Source: Plectosphaerella cucumerina
Lineage: Eukaryota; Ascomycota; Sordariomycetes; Glomerellales; Plectosphaerellaceae
Reading direction: 5' to 3'
Assembly (NCBI GenBank): GCA_020746995.1
Contig: JAGPXD010000001.1
Span: forward strand, 7,812,001 to 7,876,000
Length of the DNA stretch: 64,000 bases
Of the stretch, positions 21,257-31,479 are shown piece after piece; within the stretch, counting starts at the first letter, position 1; each line of letters starts with the position of its first letter. The position numbers were made by a program, and so were the translations under genes. The notes under the pieces were generated by a model that was not told the origin of the DNA, made no database searches, and saw nothing but the letters and a program-made list of their open reading frames with translations.

Positions 21257-21784
21257 GTACACTTTGTCCCGGCGATCGAGCCGCGTAGAGCATATGGTCG
21301 ATATCAACCAGCAAGGTCGACGGCTGACCCAGTCGGCACCATTGGTGGCTCAAGCCGTGCGCTAACCTCGAGGACGCGCCAGAGCCGCGCAGGCCTTAGC
21401 ACACCTTCATGCTACTGTACTATTCAAAGCCGAAGTTCGTTGCAGTTTCTTGGGGCGTTGGCGGGAGCTACACATTCTATCTCGGCCTCAGGGCAGCCTT
21501 TGGTGCACCCATGCATCACGGCTTCAGGACGTCGCATTAAAAACAACGAAAATATCCAAGGACTGTAATAGCGAGGTTATCAATTCTGCAATACAGTAAA
21601 AAGCCCCCATTGAGTCTCCGCAAGACCAAGCCAAAAACGTAGTTCAAGTACGCTGACTCCAATGGTGCCCCATGTCCAGGCCGCAGCGGCTGTACCAAGG
21701 ACGAGCCGTGCTATTCAAGACCAGGTACCAACAGCCACGTTGGGCCGTTACTCATAGGAAATCGGGGCGCAACGGCCGTCGCAC
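21257..21784. other. Intergenic, no gene recognised
   Basis: Promoter side of the P450 and 3' flank of the cupredoxin gene. Short open frames only. Confidence 0.35.
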
Positions 21785-22509
21785 TCAATAAGTTTGGCGA
21801 GCCCTAGCGGCAACCTCACCGAGTTGCGCGCCTGGGTTGACGGCGAACACCATGCCCCGTGCGCAATGGTCCGCCTGCCGGCTAATCACAATGTCAGCCT
21901 CCATTCTCACGTGTCCCCCCTCGCACTTATCCCTTACCAGTGAAACCAGGCCTGATCAGTGTCGACGATGTAGTCCACGTGCCGAGGCATGCCATCGCCT
22001 ACGCTGATGAATCCTGTATCGAAGCCGCCGTTGGCGACACACGGCTGCTCCAGAGACGACTGCGTCGCCGTGTGGTTCCCCGAGACGAAGTTGAAGCGGA
22101 TGACGTCGCCCATGGACGCGGATACTTCGGGCGGCTCAAAGACCAATGCCCCGCGCGGGCCTACCTGGACGACGTGAGTCGGCACGGGCGCAGGCGGCAC
22201 ACCAGACCCGAAGGTGTCCACGCCGGGCGCCGCAGTCAGTGTCAGCGTCAGGGTGTGCGTTATGACGGTGGCTATGGCCGAGCCCGCTGGCAACGTCGGC
22301 GACGAAGAATCCGGCAGGGTCGAGAAGATGGGTGTGGGCGTCTCTGGGGGGCCGCTGACCTGGGCGCTCGACGGGCCGATGGCGCCACGGGATGACAGCG
22401 ACAGCCCCGCGCAGACGGATTCGAGGACAGACGGGTGTGGGAGGGGCGGCGTTGCCAGAGACAGCGCCGACGATGCGAAGAGAGAGACTCGGAGAACGGT
22501 GGTCTTCAT
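21785..22509 (-). CDS. Secreted cupredoxin (blue-copper-like extracellular serine-rich protein)
   Basis: Exons 22509-21938 and 21881-21785 (minus) give 222 residues. The ATG at 22509 begins a clear signal peptide (MKTTVLRVSLFASSALSLA). A Ser/Pro/Thr-rich stretch and LTLTLTAAPG lead into the plastocyanin-like fold: HVVQVGPRGALVFEPPEVSA, then GDVIRFNFVSGNHTATQSS (His ligand). After the intron (GTAAGG, branch GCTGAC, ATTAG), which splits the H-C codons, comes FHCRQADHCARGMVFAVNP with the Cys, His and Met ligands of a type-1 copper site. Family members are secreted or GPI-anchored; this one ends shortly after the domain with no anchor. The upstream ATG frame to 22602 would mask the signal peptide and is less likely. 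Confidence 0.8.
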
Positions 22510-22808
22510 GATGAGTTGTGATGAGGAAGCACGACTTTGCTGGTGAGGTGCTGATGGGTTTATATGGCACATGTGGACAGAAGCAGCCCCCTCCCGGTCC
22601 ATAAATAGAACTATGAGGTTGAGAAGTCTATCCTATGCCTAAAGATAGCAGGAGTGCACAGCCTCACCCGAAATACATGCGCACTCACCGTACGATGCCG
22701 TACAACGCGCTGGTGGCAGGAGCTGTACAGGATGATGGCATATCACGTTGCGAGCCGCATCAAAGACGGGAGAGCGAACTCTTACCACCGTGATAGCTCG
22801 CCCTGACC

Positions 22809-23735
22809 ATGAGACAATTCTTCCTCCTCGCAGCCCTAGCCGTGTCTCTTTCACTTGCGAGACCAGCGCCTGTGCCTCGAGAACCCCCTTCTCTTACCCT
22901 GTCCCCGCGTGTTGTCGATGGCTTGCAGATCGCTCTGTTCCTCGAAAATGCGGAAGCCTCGTATCTGAAAAGCGCTTCATCCACGATGGTGGCGAAGAGA
23001 AGCGCGCTCGAGGCTGTAATGAAGGTACAAATCAAAGGTTTGAACGATGGTGACGTGTCTCTAACCGTTGGTGTACTGCAGCAAGACGAGGTCCACCGAC
23101 AGGCGCTGCGAGGCATCCTCGCCGCTGCAGGGACGCGACCGATTCTTCCGTGCAACACCACATTCACAGCCTACAACGAGACGTCTCTCCTCCGTGTGGG
23201 CAACATTCTGAGTGCCGCGAGGGCCGGGGCTGCGCTGGACTTGTTGATGAGCCTGCCGTCGGCGGATTTCGGTCTTGCGCCAGGGGTGGCTGCGATGGCA
23301 GCTGGCGAAGCCAGACATCAGCAAGTCCTTGGCGCCGCACCTTTTGACGCGGTGATGCCGGCGTCCTGGGCCGTCAACGTGGTCCGGCGTCTGTCACATC
23401 AGGCCTGCCCAACGTTTTCGGGGCTGCCCAACGCACCACGCCTTGATGGTTCTGTCAGCCGCCTGGACAACAGGCCCATGGTCAGATTTCATTGGAAGTC
23501 GGCCGATTTGGAGAGGAGAGCCGCAGTCGAGCCGCTCTTCCTCAGCTGGCTGGGACGGCCCGGCGGCCCTGCGCATACACCCTTGCGCCTCCTCACGGAG
23601 AACAGCGGGGAGTGGGACATGCCAGGGGGTATGGGGAGTCTCGTGTTTGTTGCGCTTACGACCCAGGCGCAGTTCACGACATATGAGGATTTGGCCAAGT
23701 ACACCTTGGCAGGGCCTGCCGTGTTGTCTGTTTGA
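22809..23735 (+). CDS. Secreted ferritin-like domain protein
   Basis: A single exon of 308 residues with signal peptide MRQFFLLAALAVSLSLARPA. The body follows the fungal ferritin_2-type (Rds1-like) plan: GLQIALFLENAEASYLKSA with the first Glu pair, LQQDEVHRQALRGILAAAG with Glu-x-His, and AMAAGEARHQQVLG with the second Glu-x-x-His. These are the carboxylate/His ligands of a di-metal centre in four-helix ferritin-like folds. Related genes respond to stress and are found in extracellular proteomes; metal binding here is inferred. It starts 299 bp from the cupredoxin start in the opposite direction, so the two share a promoter region and may be co-regulated. Confidence 0.75.
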   Translation: MRQFFLLAALAVSLSLARPAPVPREPPSLTLSPRVVDGLQIALFLENAEASYLKSASSTMVAKRSALEAVMKVQIKGLNDGDVSLTVGVLQQDEVHRQALRGILAAAGTRPILPCNTTFTAYNETSLLRVGNILSAARAGAALDLLMSLPSADFGLAPGVAAMAAGEARHQQVLGAAPFDAVMPASWAVNVVRRLSHQACPTFSGLPNAPRLDGSVSRLDNRPMVRFHWKSADLERRAAVEPLFLSWLGRPGGPAHTPLRLLTENSGEWDMPGGMGSLVFVALTTQAQFTTYEDLAKYTLAGPAVLSV

Positions 23736-23927
23736 GCGGTAGGGCGGGTGGTCAGAGTCGAAAGCGGTTTTGGAGACCGGCATTGATATTGCTAGACTAG
23801 CTTTAGACACCGCTTTCAAGCACGATTGAATTTTGTATGGCACCCACGTTGTGTAGTGTACTCCTGGCCAAGCTTATATTCACAGAATGAAGCAGAACAG
23901 AACATACGCCGTGTCCACCTCGTCCAG

Positions 23928-24330
23928 TCAGATCGATCCATAAATCCAAAGTAGTACAGAAACCGCAATCCAAGCTATCCACGACCCAACGGGTCTCTGT
24001 CTATTCCCACGGGAGAGTTGCAACGCAGCCGGTAACCCTATCTCTGCTGTTGGAGTTTCGCCGGGACCCACGTCCAGGACGGTGGTGACCTGTGCGCCAT
24101 CAGACGGCAAGGCGGAGCTGGCGGTGAAATGCGTTGGGATTGCTGGCGACTGGCCTTGTCTTTCCTCTTGTTTGAAGCTAAGCGTTGTAGAGGAAACACT
24201 CCAGGATGTCGTCCCCATGGATGCCGACATACTGGGCTGCCACAGGTCCGCGATCAAAGCCATGTGTGCAAGTTGTGTCGCACGCGCTCAGGGTCCCAGG
24301 AGCCGGACAACCGGATGTCTTATGACACCT
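23928..24330 (-). other. Possible C-terminal exon of a cysteine-containing surface protein
   Basis: The minus-strand frame reads SGCPAPGTLSACDTTC, a Ser/Thr-rich stretch, then WIAWIAVSVLLWIYGSI and a stop at 23928, which looks like a membrane or GPI-attachment tail. No signal peptide or clear first exon is found upstream within the few hundred bases before the J-domain gene. It may be a fragment. Confidence 0.25.
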
Positions 24331-24524
24331 AGCCTCGTCTAATAATAGCCATTGAGTGCGCCGGCGTATTTTTAGACATTCTATTTATGGTCTTGATACT
24401 GATCCGCGCCATCATCAATCCATGGTGCCCAGGACATATATAGGCCGTACTCCAGCCGCTCACAGCACCACAAGAAGCGGATCTTCACGCTCGCAATACA
24501 TCGTTGACTGCGCTACGAGGCTCC

Positions 24525-26375
24525 ATGGCTTCAAAGAGACATCACGGGTCGGAGTCGGACTCAGGCCGTCAAGGCGTAGTCTCCTACCCAAAGATCGGCC
24601 CCATCCAAAGCATCATCTCTGCTGGGAAGAGCCGCCACCGAGAGGACGATGCAGCGGGAGAATCCTCCTCTCAGCAAGCCTTGGCTGCCTACAAACCTCC
24701 GCAAGTCAACTCGGACGACTCGGGTTCGGACTCGTCCCTGCGCGCACAGTCGGAGGAGCATGAGCAGGCGGTCGTCGACTACAAGCGTATGCTGCAAAAG
24801 CACGCGGACACTCTGTACGGACATCTTGGGCTTCAAAGCACTGCAACAGCCAAGGATGTGAAGAGTGCCCACAAAAAGTGGGCATTTAAGCTCCACCCAG
24901 ACCAGAACAAGTCGAAGGACGCCAGGGAGTGGTATGCTAAGGTTCAGAAAGCCTACCTCACGCTGGGAGACGAAGAGAAAAGGAGACGGTACGATGCAAA
25001 GCACCAGAAACGAGGGATGGGGGTCTCTTTCGAGGAAGGTCGAAGCGCCCCCTCCGAGTCTGACTCGGAGCTTGACAACGAAAACATCCCGCCACCCAAC
25101 GCAAAGGTCATGAAAGCTTTGACAAGCATTGCAGACGACGTCGTGACCTGTTTGATGAGCGATGACCAGGAGGCAAGACGCCTCGCGAAGGAGAATATCA
25201 GAGAAGCGAACCGCAAAATCCAGGCCGCAAACGCGAAATCTGGCGTGAACAAAACTGCGTACACCTTCAAGAGAAAGTCGCCCGAGCTGCAGCCTCTCGC
25301 ACAGGACTTCCGTAGATTGAAGGCGTGGCTGAAGGCAGGGAGCGTCCGCCTTGCTTCGGACTTGGGTCGTGCTCTGATAAAGAATTTCGACGATTTCCGC
25401 AAACAACCCCAGAACCAGTGGCCGCAGAGCTGGACAGACTCGGTCACAGCCGTCATCACAGCAGCACACGAGTCAATGGGGCGTTCATTCAGCGTCTTGC
25501 TTCCAAAGAAGAATCTGGCCAAGGCTGAGCGCCCGAAAGACTCCGATTCGGACATCGACTGGGACATTGATTCGGACCCCGAGCCCGAGTCCGACCCAAT
25601 CGAGGACATTGCGATGACAGATGTTGGCCAGCTACTGCCTCAGGACGAGCGGTATTGGGCAATCGGGCCTGACTCGCTCACTCTCCAAGTAAAACCAGGC
25701 TTTACTGAGGGTGGGAGGAGAATTCTTGGCTATAGAGCATGGTACCCGGCAGGCCTGTGGCGGAAGGGAGCCAAATTTGACCCCGAGACCGCCGAGCCTT
25801 CCAGGATGCAGTTCATCATCCAGGGGTTCGGAAGGCGAATCGAGCTAGTTGCGAGCTCCAGCCTCGGCGAGAGCGTAAAGTACGCCTATCTGGACCAGAA
25901 ACCAAGCAGGAAAAACTTCGTGCCGAACAGGCGAGAGGAGATCCACGCAAACATTCCTGCTCCGGCCAAGGTCAAAGACTATGCATGCTATCATAGTGTG
26001 CGTCCATCACTCCCTGACGGTGTGGCTCTGTGCGAAGCGCATGACGGCAAGGAGTTCCTCATCAGTCGAGCGATACTCCGCATTATCATGGGCAAAGACG
26101 ATGCCGACACATTCATCTACGTTCACCTTCTCCATGCCGGCAAGCCGATCCCGTTTGATGACGCGCGAATGCGACAGAAGCTTGGCTTGGAGCTGAGGCG
26201 GCCCAGGTATCTTGAGGGTCGGCCCCGCCAGCGGTCACAGAAGCTCCTCAAGGACGTCAGGAGCGACTCTGGTAGTTATGACAGCAGCTCAGATGACGAC
26301 TATGGTGGGAGGAACAAGGCGGGCGGCGGCTTTAGGGCCTTGATCGAAGGCTTTCAAGACCGTCTTCATATCTGA
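24525..26375 (+). CDS. J-domain (DnaJ) protein with acidic repeats and large unassigned C-terminal region
   Basis: A single exon of 616 residues; I chose ATG 24525 (MASKRHHG) because the open frame upstream has no ATG. After a Ser/Asp-rich leader comes a complete J domain at about residues 96-160: LYGHLGLQSTATAKDV, KLHPDQNKSK with the HPD tripeptide at 124-126, and YLTLGDEEKRRRYD. The HPD loop stimulates Hsp70 ATPase. Beyond it lie acidic stretches (SDSELDNENIPPPN; DSDSDIDWDIDSDPEPESD) and a C-terminal 250 residues (WAIGPDSLTLQVKPGFTEGG onward) that I do not recognise. There is no signal peptide or zinc finger, so it is neither type I nor an ER form. The acidic runs suggest a nuclear or nucleolar role, as an inference. 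Confidence 0.75.
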   Translation: MASKRHHGSESDSGRQGVVSYPKIGPIQSIISAGKSRHREDDAAGESSSQQALAAYKPPQVNSDDSGSDSSLRAQSEEHEQAVVDYKRMLQKHADTLYGHLGLQSTATAKDVKSAHKKWAFKLHPDQNKSKDAREWYAKVQKAYLTLGDEEKRRRYDAKHQKRGMGVSFEEGRSAPSESDSELDNENIPPPNAKVMKALTSIADDVVTCLMSDDQEARRLAKENIREANRKIQAANAKSGVNKTAYTFKRKSPELQPLAQDFRRLKAWLKAGSVRLASDLGRALIKNFDDFRKQPQNQWPQSWTDSVTAVITAAHESMGRSFSVLLPKKNLAKAERPKDSDSDIDWDIDSDPEPESDPIEDIAMTDVGQLLPQDERYWAIGPDSLTLQVKPGFTEGGRRILGYRAWYPAGLWRKGAKFDPETAEPSRMQFIIQGFGRRIELVASSSLGESVKYAYLDQKPSRKNFVPNRREEIHANIPAPAKVKDYACYHSVRPSLPDGVALCEAHDGKEFLISRAILRIIMGKDDADTFIYVHLLHAGKPIPFDDARMRQKLGLELRRPRYLEGRPRQRSQKLLKDVRSDSGSYDSSSDDDYGGRNKAGGGFRALIEGFQDRLHI

Positions 26376-26721
26376 ACAGGACAGATGCTTGGCAGGTCGT
26401 ACGGTCTTGTGAGGGCGTCATTTCGTTGCAGATGCATTGTAGGCGTAGTTCGATGGTTCGATGAGCAGATTGATGTTGCAATAGATGCACCGTATAGCTT
26501 GAAGCAATTAAAATATTCTCGGCCTCGTGTTGCTACATCGTTTTTGCAGAGCTGTCTGGCTACGAATAACAAGTCGTGCTGCGTGGCATCTACGGACAGC
26601 CCATTCCTGCAGCTGTGCGTCATCGAAAAGACTAGTATATTGTAGAGCGGAAGGAATCGGTTAAAGAGGCTCGGAAGCACGCATTCGTCGGGCATTTGGC
26701 TGGCTTTATGAGGAACGCCGG

Positions 26722-27289
26722 TACAGCCAAATTCGAAATCGGTGTCCGGTTCCCACACTCTTTGATACTTTTTGAACAAAGAAGCTCGGGTGATGACATC
26801 GTGCTCATAAGTGTGGGGCACGTTGTTGTGATGTATATGGTACCCGACTCTACTGTCTTCATTATGCTCGTATCCTCTCTGCACAGAGCTCCAGCATCAC
26901 CATCTTCACGTTCATGGCCGGCTAGGACACTAAGATGAAGGATTCATCGACCACAATGGTTCATCCCGCCGGTGCATCCCGCCGTCTTAGTCTTCTGCCT
27001 GTCAGTCAGCAAGCCAGGATCTATCAAACCACAGGTCATCCTAGGTTGTCAGGCAACCGAGAAGGCATTGTGGGCATTCTGAACGGCTTTCTGTGACTTC
27101 TGTGACATACCTCCGTGGTCCTCTGTCATTTGAAGGGACGCGGTCAGCACAACTATGCTTTGTCTACTTCGTTTTAACGTGTCCCACATCGAGGAGCACT
27201 GTGTCATCACCCGTGTCATCACCCGTGGTCTTTGTCTGAAAAGAGGCTAAGAGTGCGGGAATGGGACACCGATTTCGAATCTGGCTGTA
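26722..27289. mobile_element. Non-autonomous DNA transposon / MITE with long terminal inverted repeats
   Basis: The left end (26722 on: TACAGCCAAATTCGAAATCG..) and the reverse complement of the right end (27289 back: TACAGCCAGATTCGAAATCG..) match for about 110 bp with scattered substitutions. The right arm has one extra tandem copy of the 12-mer CGGGTGATGACA. The element is 568 bp including flanking TA dinucleotides, which would be the TA target-site duplication of Tc1/mariner or pogo-type elements. It has no coding capacity for a transposase. Confidence 0.65.
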
Positions 27290-27465
27290 CAGTAATGATC
27301 AATCGGACAGCAGCGCGTAGCACCAGCCAGGGGCGAAGCCAGATGACAGACTGGCCACACAGGTCGGTTGTACGTAGCTACGTCCACATGTATGCTGACA
27401 TCTACATGACGCCCTGAAACCGGCTACGTCCTACTGTACTGTACATTGGACTATGATGAAGCAGT

Positions 27466-28587
27466 CTATGGTTGGAAGAGCCGCATCTCCAGCGCCTTCG
27501 TCGGTAGTGTATCTACGCCCCTGTCACCGACCGTTTCCATCCGTACGACTTCCTGCACTTTGAGCGAGATCGCATCGAACGTGTCGCTTTTGTATTTCTC
27601 GTACACCGCTGGATGGCGAGCAAGTGCCTCGCGGCATGCGAGCCAGATGAGAAAGCTCGGGCAGTCGAGCTCGGCGGCTCGGTAGCCATATGTGTCAGCC
27701 AGACTCTCTGTCTTCACAAAATCAGCAGCCGTACTGTAGCAAGATCGGGAGGAACAATAGCACATACCCAGTCTCCCTTCCCCGAGATGAGGCGAGACAG
27801 ATTCAGAGCGGCCGCAGCCAAGTAGCTTGACGCACAACTGATGAAAGCTTCGTCCATGATGGTCACCTCGAGGAAGTATGAAGTCAGGAGATCGACCGTC
27901 CGGTCAACTGGCCCCTCCCCCCTCGCCCATCCATAGTATACTCCTGGTCCAGGAGAGCCTAGCTCAAAGCCAAGGCGGTTCAGCATGACTCTCTCCCCCT
28001 CTACTATACGTCTTGCGCTGACAGCCTGACTCGCAGAGCCTCTGGCCAACGCATTGGGGGTCGGGTACATTGTTTCTTCCATTTTGGCTGCAATAAAGAG
28101 CGCCACCACTCCAACGAGAGGCATATCGGAGGCTCGGATGACATGGACGGAGAGAAAGCGGTCTACGTAGTTGACGGCAAGAAACAGGGTCTCCTGGCTC
28201 ATTTTGAAACAGTGATGGGCTTTGATCAGTTCGTCGAGTACGGCAAACCGCATTCCCCAGTCCAGTTCAGGTTGGTGTTCCATATAGTTGGGCGAAGGCA
28301 CCAGCAGCAGCTGTCACCATGTTAGCCTGCGCCAGTCTATAGATGGTGATGAGGCTAACTCCTTGGTGTCTCATGTAGTTCAATATGTCGTCTCTATATT
28401 CTCTGAAGTCCTCGACTGATGCTTCTTTCGGGGGACGTAGAGGGAGCTCCTCTGTAGGCTTCGGCCCGAACGAAGCAGAAGAGCACACACCGGCCGACGT
28501 CTCCGCTGAGCTAGATGTTGCCCACAATGGTGCAGAAGTCGAAGGCTTGAACGGCTCCGTTGGCGATGGTTCAGGTGAGAACAGCAT
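27466..28587 (-). CDS. B-type-like cyclin, divergent, short N-terminus
   Basis: Exons 28587-28360, 28310-27768 and 27711-27466 (minus) sum to 339 codons including the stop. The first ATG in the open frame is 28587. After a Ser/Pro-rich leader, FREYRDDILNYMRHQ opens the N-cyclin box, which continues after the intron as WGMRFAVLDELIKAHHCFKM, LFLAVNYVDRFLSVHVI and LFIAAKMEE. The C-terminal cyclin fold follows (SYLAAAALNLSRLI, then across an intron ADTYGYRAAELDCPSFLIWL). The MRAIL motif of mitotic cyclins is altered to MRFAVL, and no RxxL destruction box is evident in the 70-residue leader, so turnover may differ from canonical cyclin B. The first intron uses an unusual GTTAGC donor. The partner would be a Cdk. 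It looks like an accessory paralogue. Confidence 0.75.
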
Positions 28588-28876
28588 TAAACGAGCAAGC
28601 GAGTGAACCAGAACCGATGCAGCGTAGACACGACCGCGGCTCAGGATGCCATAGGCCTTTCGAATAGATAAGATGACCAGAACCGTGCTATTTTTAGTGG
28701 CTTCGTTCGGAGACGTGACAGTGCCTGCTGCCGTGGAAGTGGCTGAGACCGAGCCCAAAATAGAGTATGTTCGTTCTATTTCTGGACCACAGCAGCGGCG
28801 GCCGCACTTAAAAGAAGAATGCCGGGCTGTTTCGTAGAACTCATCCCAGTTTGCCCTGTACTCCTGTACACTGAAA
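28588..28876. promoter_or_regulatory. Divergent promoter between cyclin and MFS genes
   Basis: 289 bp separate the two start codons. The cyclin's open frame continues through it but without ATG. TGTAC repeats occur at about 28856-28871 close to the MFS start. Confidence 0.35.
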
Positions 28877-30794
28877 ATGCGGTTTGTCGAGAATCTGAAC
28901 ACCCCGTTCAGGCCGCCCTCCGCCCTTCCACAACCGTTGCATCCTGTGCACCGAGATCCGCCGCCTCCTCCGCTCAAATGCCCAGGCAGACTAGTGATAC
29001 CGTCCAAACGGCCTTCCGAAGATATCGCCGTCCTGTCGCCGAGGAAACGAAGATGGAAACGGCCGGGGACACCTTATCCGCGGTCAAGAGCTCGTGCTGT
29101 CATCAAGATAATCCCGTTGTGCCTGGGGAACCTTGCCTGCGCCCTTGATGTGTCGATGCTTGCTGTAGCCCTGCCGGTGAGCGACCGAAGGCCGCCGTAG
29201 CACCATGACCGCTGACTCCTCTAGTCCGTTTCCGCCGAGCTTGGAGGTTCGACCCTGGATGCCTTCTGGACGGCCACGTCGTTCCTGCTCGCGGCGGCCG
29301 TGTTCCAGCCGCTCTGGTCTACACAGCGGGACACATCCCTCGCCGCCACGGCGTTCTTGGTCGCGATCGTCCTCTTCACGCTGGGTAGCGCCCTGGCCCT
29401 GATGGCACGCGGCTTCCCCCTCATGCTGGCCGCACGCTGTGTCCAGGGGACTGGCGCCGGCGGCGTCATCGCCCTGACCTATGTCATCCTCACCAACTTG
29501 TTCGACGCCAGCGAGCGGATGACATGGTTCGGGGTGGTCGCTTTGCAGTGGGCGGTCGGTACTGCTGCCGGGCCCATCATCGGCGGCGCGGTGGTTCAGG
29601 CGTCGGACTGGCGATGGATCTTCTGGGTCAACATCCCGATCTGCCTCTCCGTGCTCGTGTCCGTGCCGATCGTGCTGCCGGTCGCGACGGCGGGGAACGG
29701 CGCTGCGTGGGCACGTGCGCGGCGCACGCTGTCGAGCCTGGATTGGCTCGGCGCGTTTGTCTTCACAGCGTCGCTGACGTCGGTGCTGGTTTCCCTGACA
29801 TGGGGTGAGCCAGACCCACCTACCAAGCTGATGGTCTGATGACTAACGTGAACCGGGCGGCACACTCTACCCGTGGACGTCGGGGGCCACCCTGGGGCCC
29901 CTGATCCTCGGCGCCACGGGGTTGGCTGCCTTTGCCTTGTACAACACCCGCATTTCGAAAAACCCCTTCATCCGAAAGACGCTCTTCACGAGCATGCCGG
30001 CCAACGCGGCGTGGCTCGGCGCCGTGGCGCATGGCATCCTCCTGTACTGCCTGCTTTTCTATCTCCCGCTGTATTTCGTCGCGGCGAAAGGTTACGGCCC
30101 GATACTGGTGGGTCTGGCGCTGCTTCCGTACACTCTGACGACAGGCATAGCGGCCATCGTGGCGGGCGCCGTCCTGTCCCGCGTCCGGACGTACCGGAGG
30201 CCTGCCTTGTTTGGCTGGGGAGCCACGTCGCTCGGGACGGGACTGCTGGTTCTGCTCCGCGTGGACACGCACGACGCGATCTGGGTAGTCATCGGCATCA
30301 TTGGTGGCGTGGGGCTCGGCGCGTCCTGGACAGCCACACTGTCGGCGGCGCAGGCGCTGTCGGCTGACGAGGATGAAGCGTTCGTCGCGCCCACGTTCAG
30401 CCTTCTACGCACGATCAGCCAGGCAGCCGGCGTGGGCTTCGGCGGCGCCCTTTTCCAAAACGCGCTCAAGAACAAGATACAGCAGCATCCGGTACATGCG
30501 CCGCTCGCTGACGTGTGGGCGAACGATGTGGCGGCGCTCGTCAAAGCCATCGGCGCCCTGACCGAGCCAGCAGAGCGGGACCTGAGGACGTTCCTGGCAT
30601 CTGCAGTTGTCGGTGCCCTGCGCGTCGTTTTTGTGGGCCTCTGCGTTCTCTCTTCCGTCGTGATGGTGGCCATGGTCATTTGGGTGAGAGATGTGACGCC
30701 AACACCGGGCCTGCGAACAGAGACCTTTACTGTCGGCGGCGAGAAGACGCACATCAAGACGGTTCCTTACCCTGGCCCCGGAGATTGGTTCTAA
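28877..30794 (+). CDS. MFS drug:H+ antiporter (DHA2-type, 14 TM), second intron lacks AG acceptor
   Basis: Exons 28877-29176, 29225-29804 and 29857-30794 give 605 residues in perfect frame. The first intron (GTGAGC, branch GCTGAC, CTCTAG) joins the first helix NLACALDVSMLAVALP to SVSAELGGSTLDAFWTATSF. MFS hallmarks follow: ARCVQGTGAGGVIALTYVI, WRWIFWVNIPICL, and later helices from LILGATGLAAFALYN to VVMVAMVIWVRDV. Such proteins export small toxic molecules across the plasma membrane. The oddity is the second intron: donor GTGAGC and branch GACTAAC are fine, but the exon needed for frame and homology (GGTLYPWTSG) is preceded by GG (29855-29856) and no AG lies between branch and exon. Unless an unusual acceptor is used, the transcript would stop after LTWGEPDPPTKLMV. 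Confidence 0.75.
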
Positions 30795-30890
30795 TTGCCT
30801 AGGCGGTACCTGTGAATGTGGTCTGCTCAGGGTTGCCTTAGATAGTAACGTTACAGTGTGCATAGAAGATCAAGTATCTGCATTGGGTGA

Positions 30891-31478
30891 CTACAGCAAG
30901 GCGCACCCCAGCGGTACTCTTTGCTTCGAGCCTTTCGTACCCAGGAGCTGTCTCGCCGCATGACGTAGATAGGTGCGCTCATTCGTACTCACAATATGAA
31001 GGAGGTTCGCCAGAAACGCTTGCTGGCGGTTCCGCTCGCTGTCTATGAAGTCAAGTTCTGCTTCATACCAAGCCGCAATCCGAGCATCGCATACGTCTTC
31101 GGAAGAGCCTTCACCGTCACTACAGCCCTCAAGCATCCCCGCGAGAGCCGCTTCGCAGTGCATTTCGTCAAGAGCAAGCTTCTGGCCAAGTCGTGACACA
31201 TGCATCGCACGCCCTTGCCGGAGTCTTTTGACTTCAGTTGCCGCGCCGTCAAGGGACAGCGTGGGATCTGCGCAGCCGTTAACGTATTTGATAAGATCCT
31301 GTTGGGGGCTCTTAATAATACCAAACCGTCCTTCAACATCGTCAACGTCTGGACATGGCTCCAGATCAGCCGGCAAGGCGGCTCTCTGCCTCAACCTGAT
31401 GAGCGTGGCGGCATGCTCAAAGACCGCCTCGAGGTCACCATCTAGCCGCTGCAGGCTCTCATGAACGACTCTGACCAA
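30891..31478 (-). CDS. Helical hypothetical protein (exon or fragment)
   Basis: The minus-strand frame has no ATG at its 5' end; the residues before VRVVHESLQRLDGDLEAVFE continue upstream as LYLRKRELL, so it is probably an internal or last exon. It is rich in charged helices (RLGQKLALDEMHCEAALAGM; AWYEAELDFIDSERNRQQAF) and ends at 30891. An ATG at about 31659 (MFFLKTTLPLHNVK, then GTAACT) could be a first exon, but its phase does not fit the acceptor I can see. No family recognised. Confidence 0.35.
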   Translation of the reverse strand: MVRVVHESLQRLDGDLEAVFEHAATLIRLRQRAALPADLEPCPDVDDVEGRFGIIKSPQQDLIKYVNGCADPTLSLDGAATEVKRLRQGRAMHVSRLGQKLALDEMHCEAALAGMLEGCSDGEGSSEDVCDARIAAWYEAELDFIDSERNRQQAFLANLLHIVSTNERTYLRHAARQLLGTKGSKQRVPLGCALL

Positions 31479-31479
31479 G

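Noticed and set aside
24561..25609. Minus-strand frames of 218 and 302 codons
   Set aside because: Antisense shadows of the J-domain gene, Leu/Ser/Cys-rich as expected for reverse frames of an acidic coding region.
28588..29007. Upstream extension of the cyclin frame to 29007
   Set aside because: No ATG in the extension, and it overlaps the first exon of the divergent MFS gene.
30092..30863. Minus-strand frames of 152-221 codons across the MFS gene
   Set aside because: Antisense shadows; Ala/Thr/Ser-rich composition mirrors the transporter codons.
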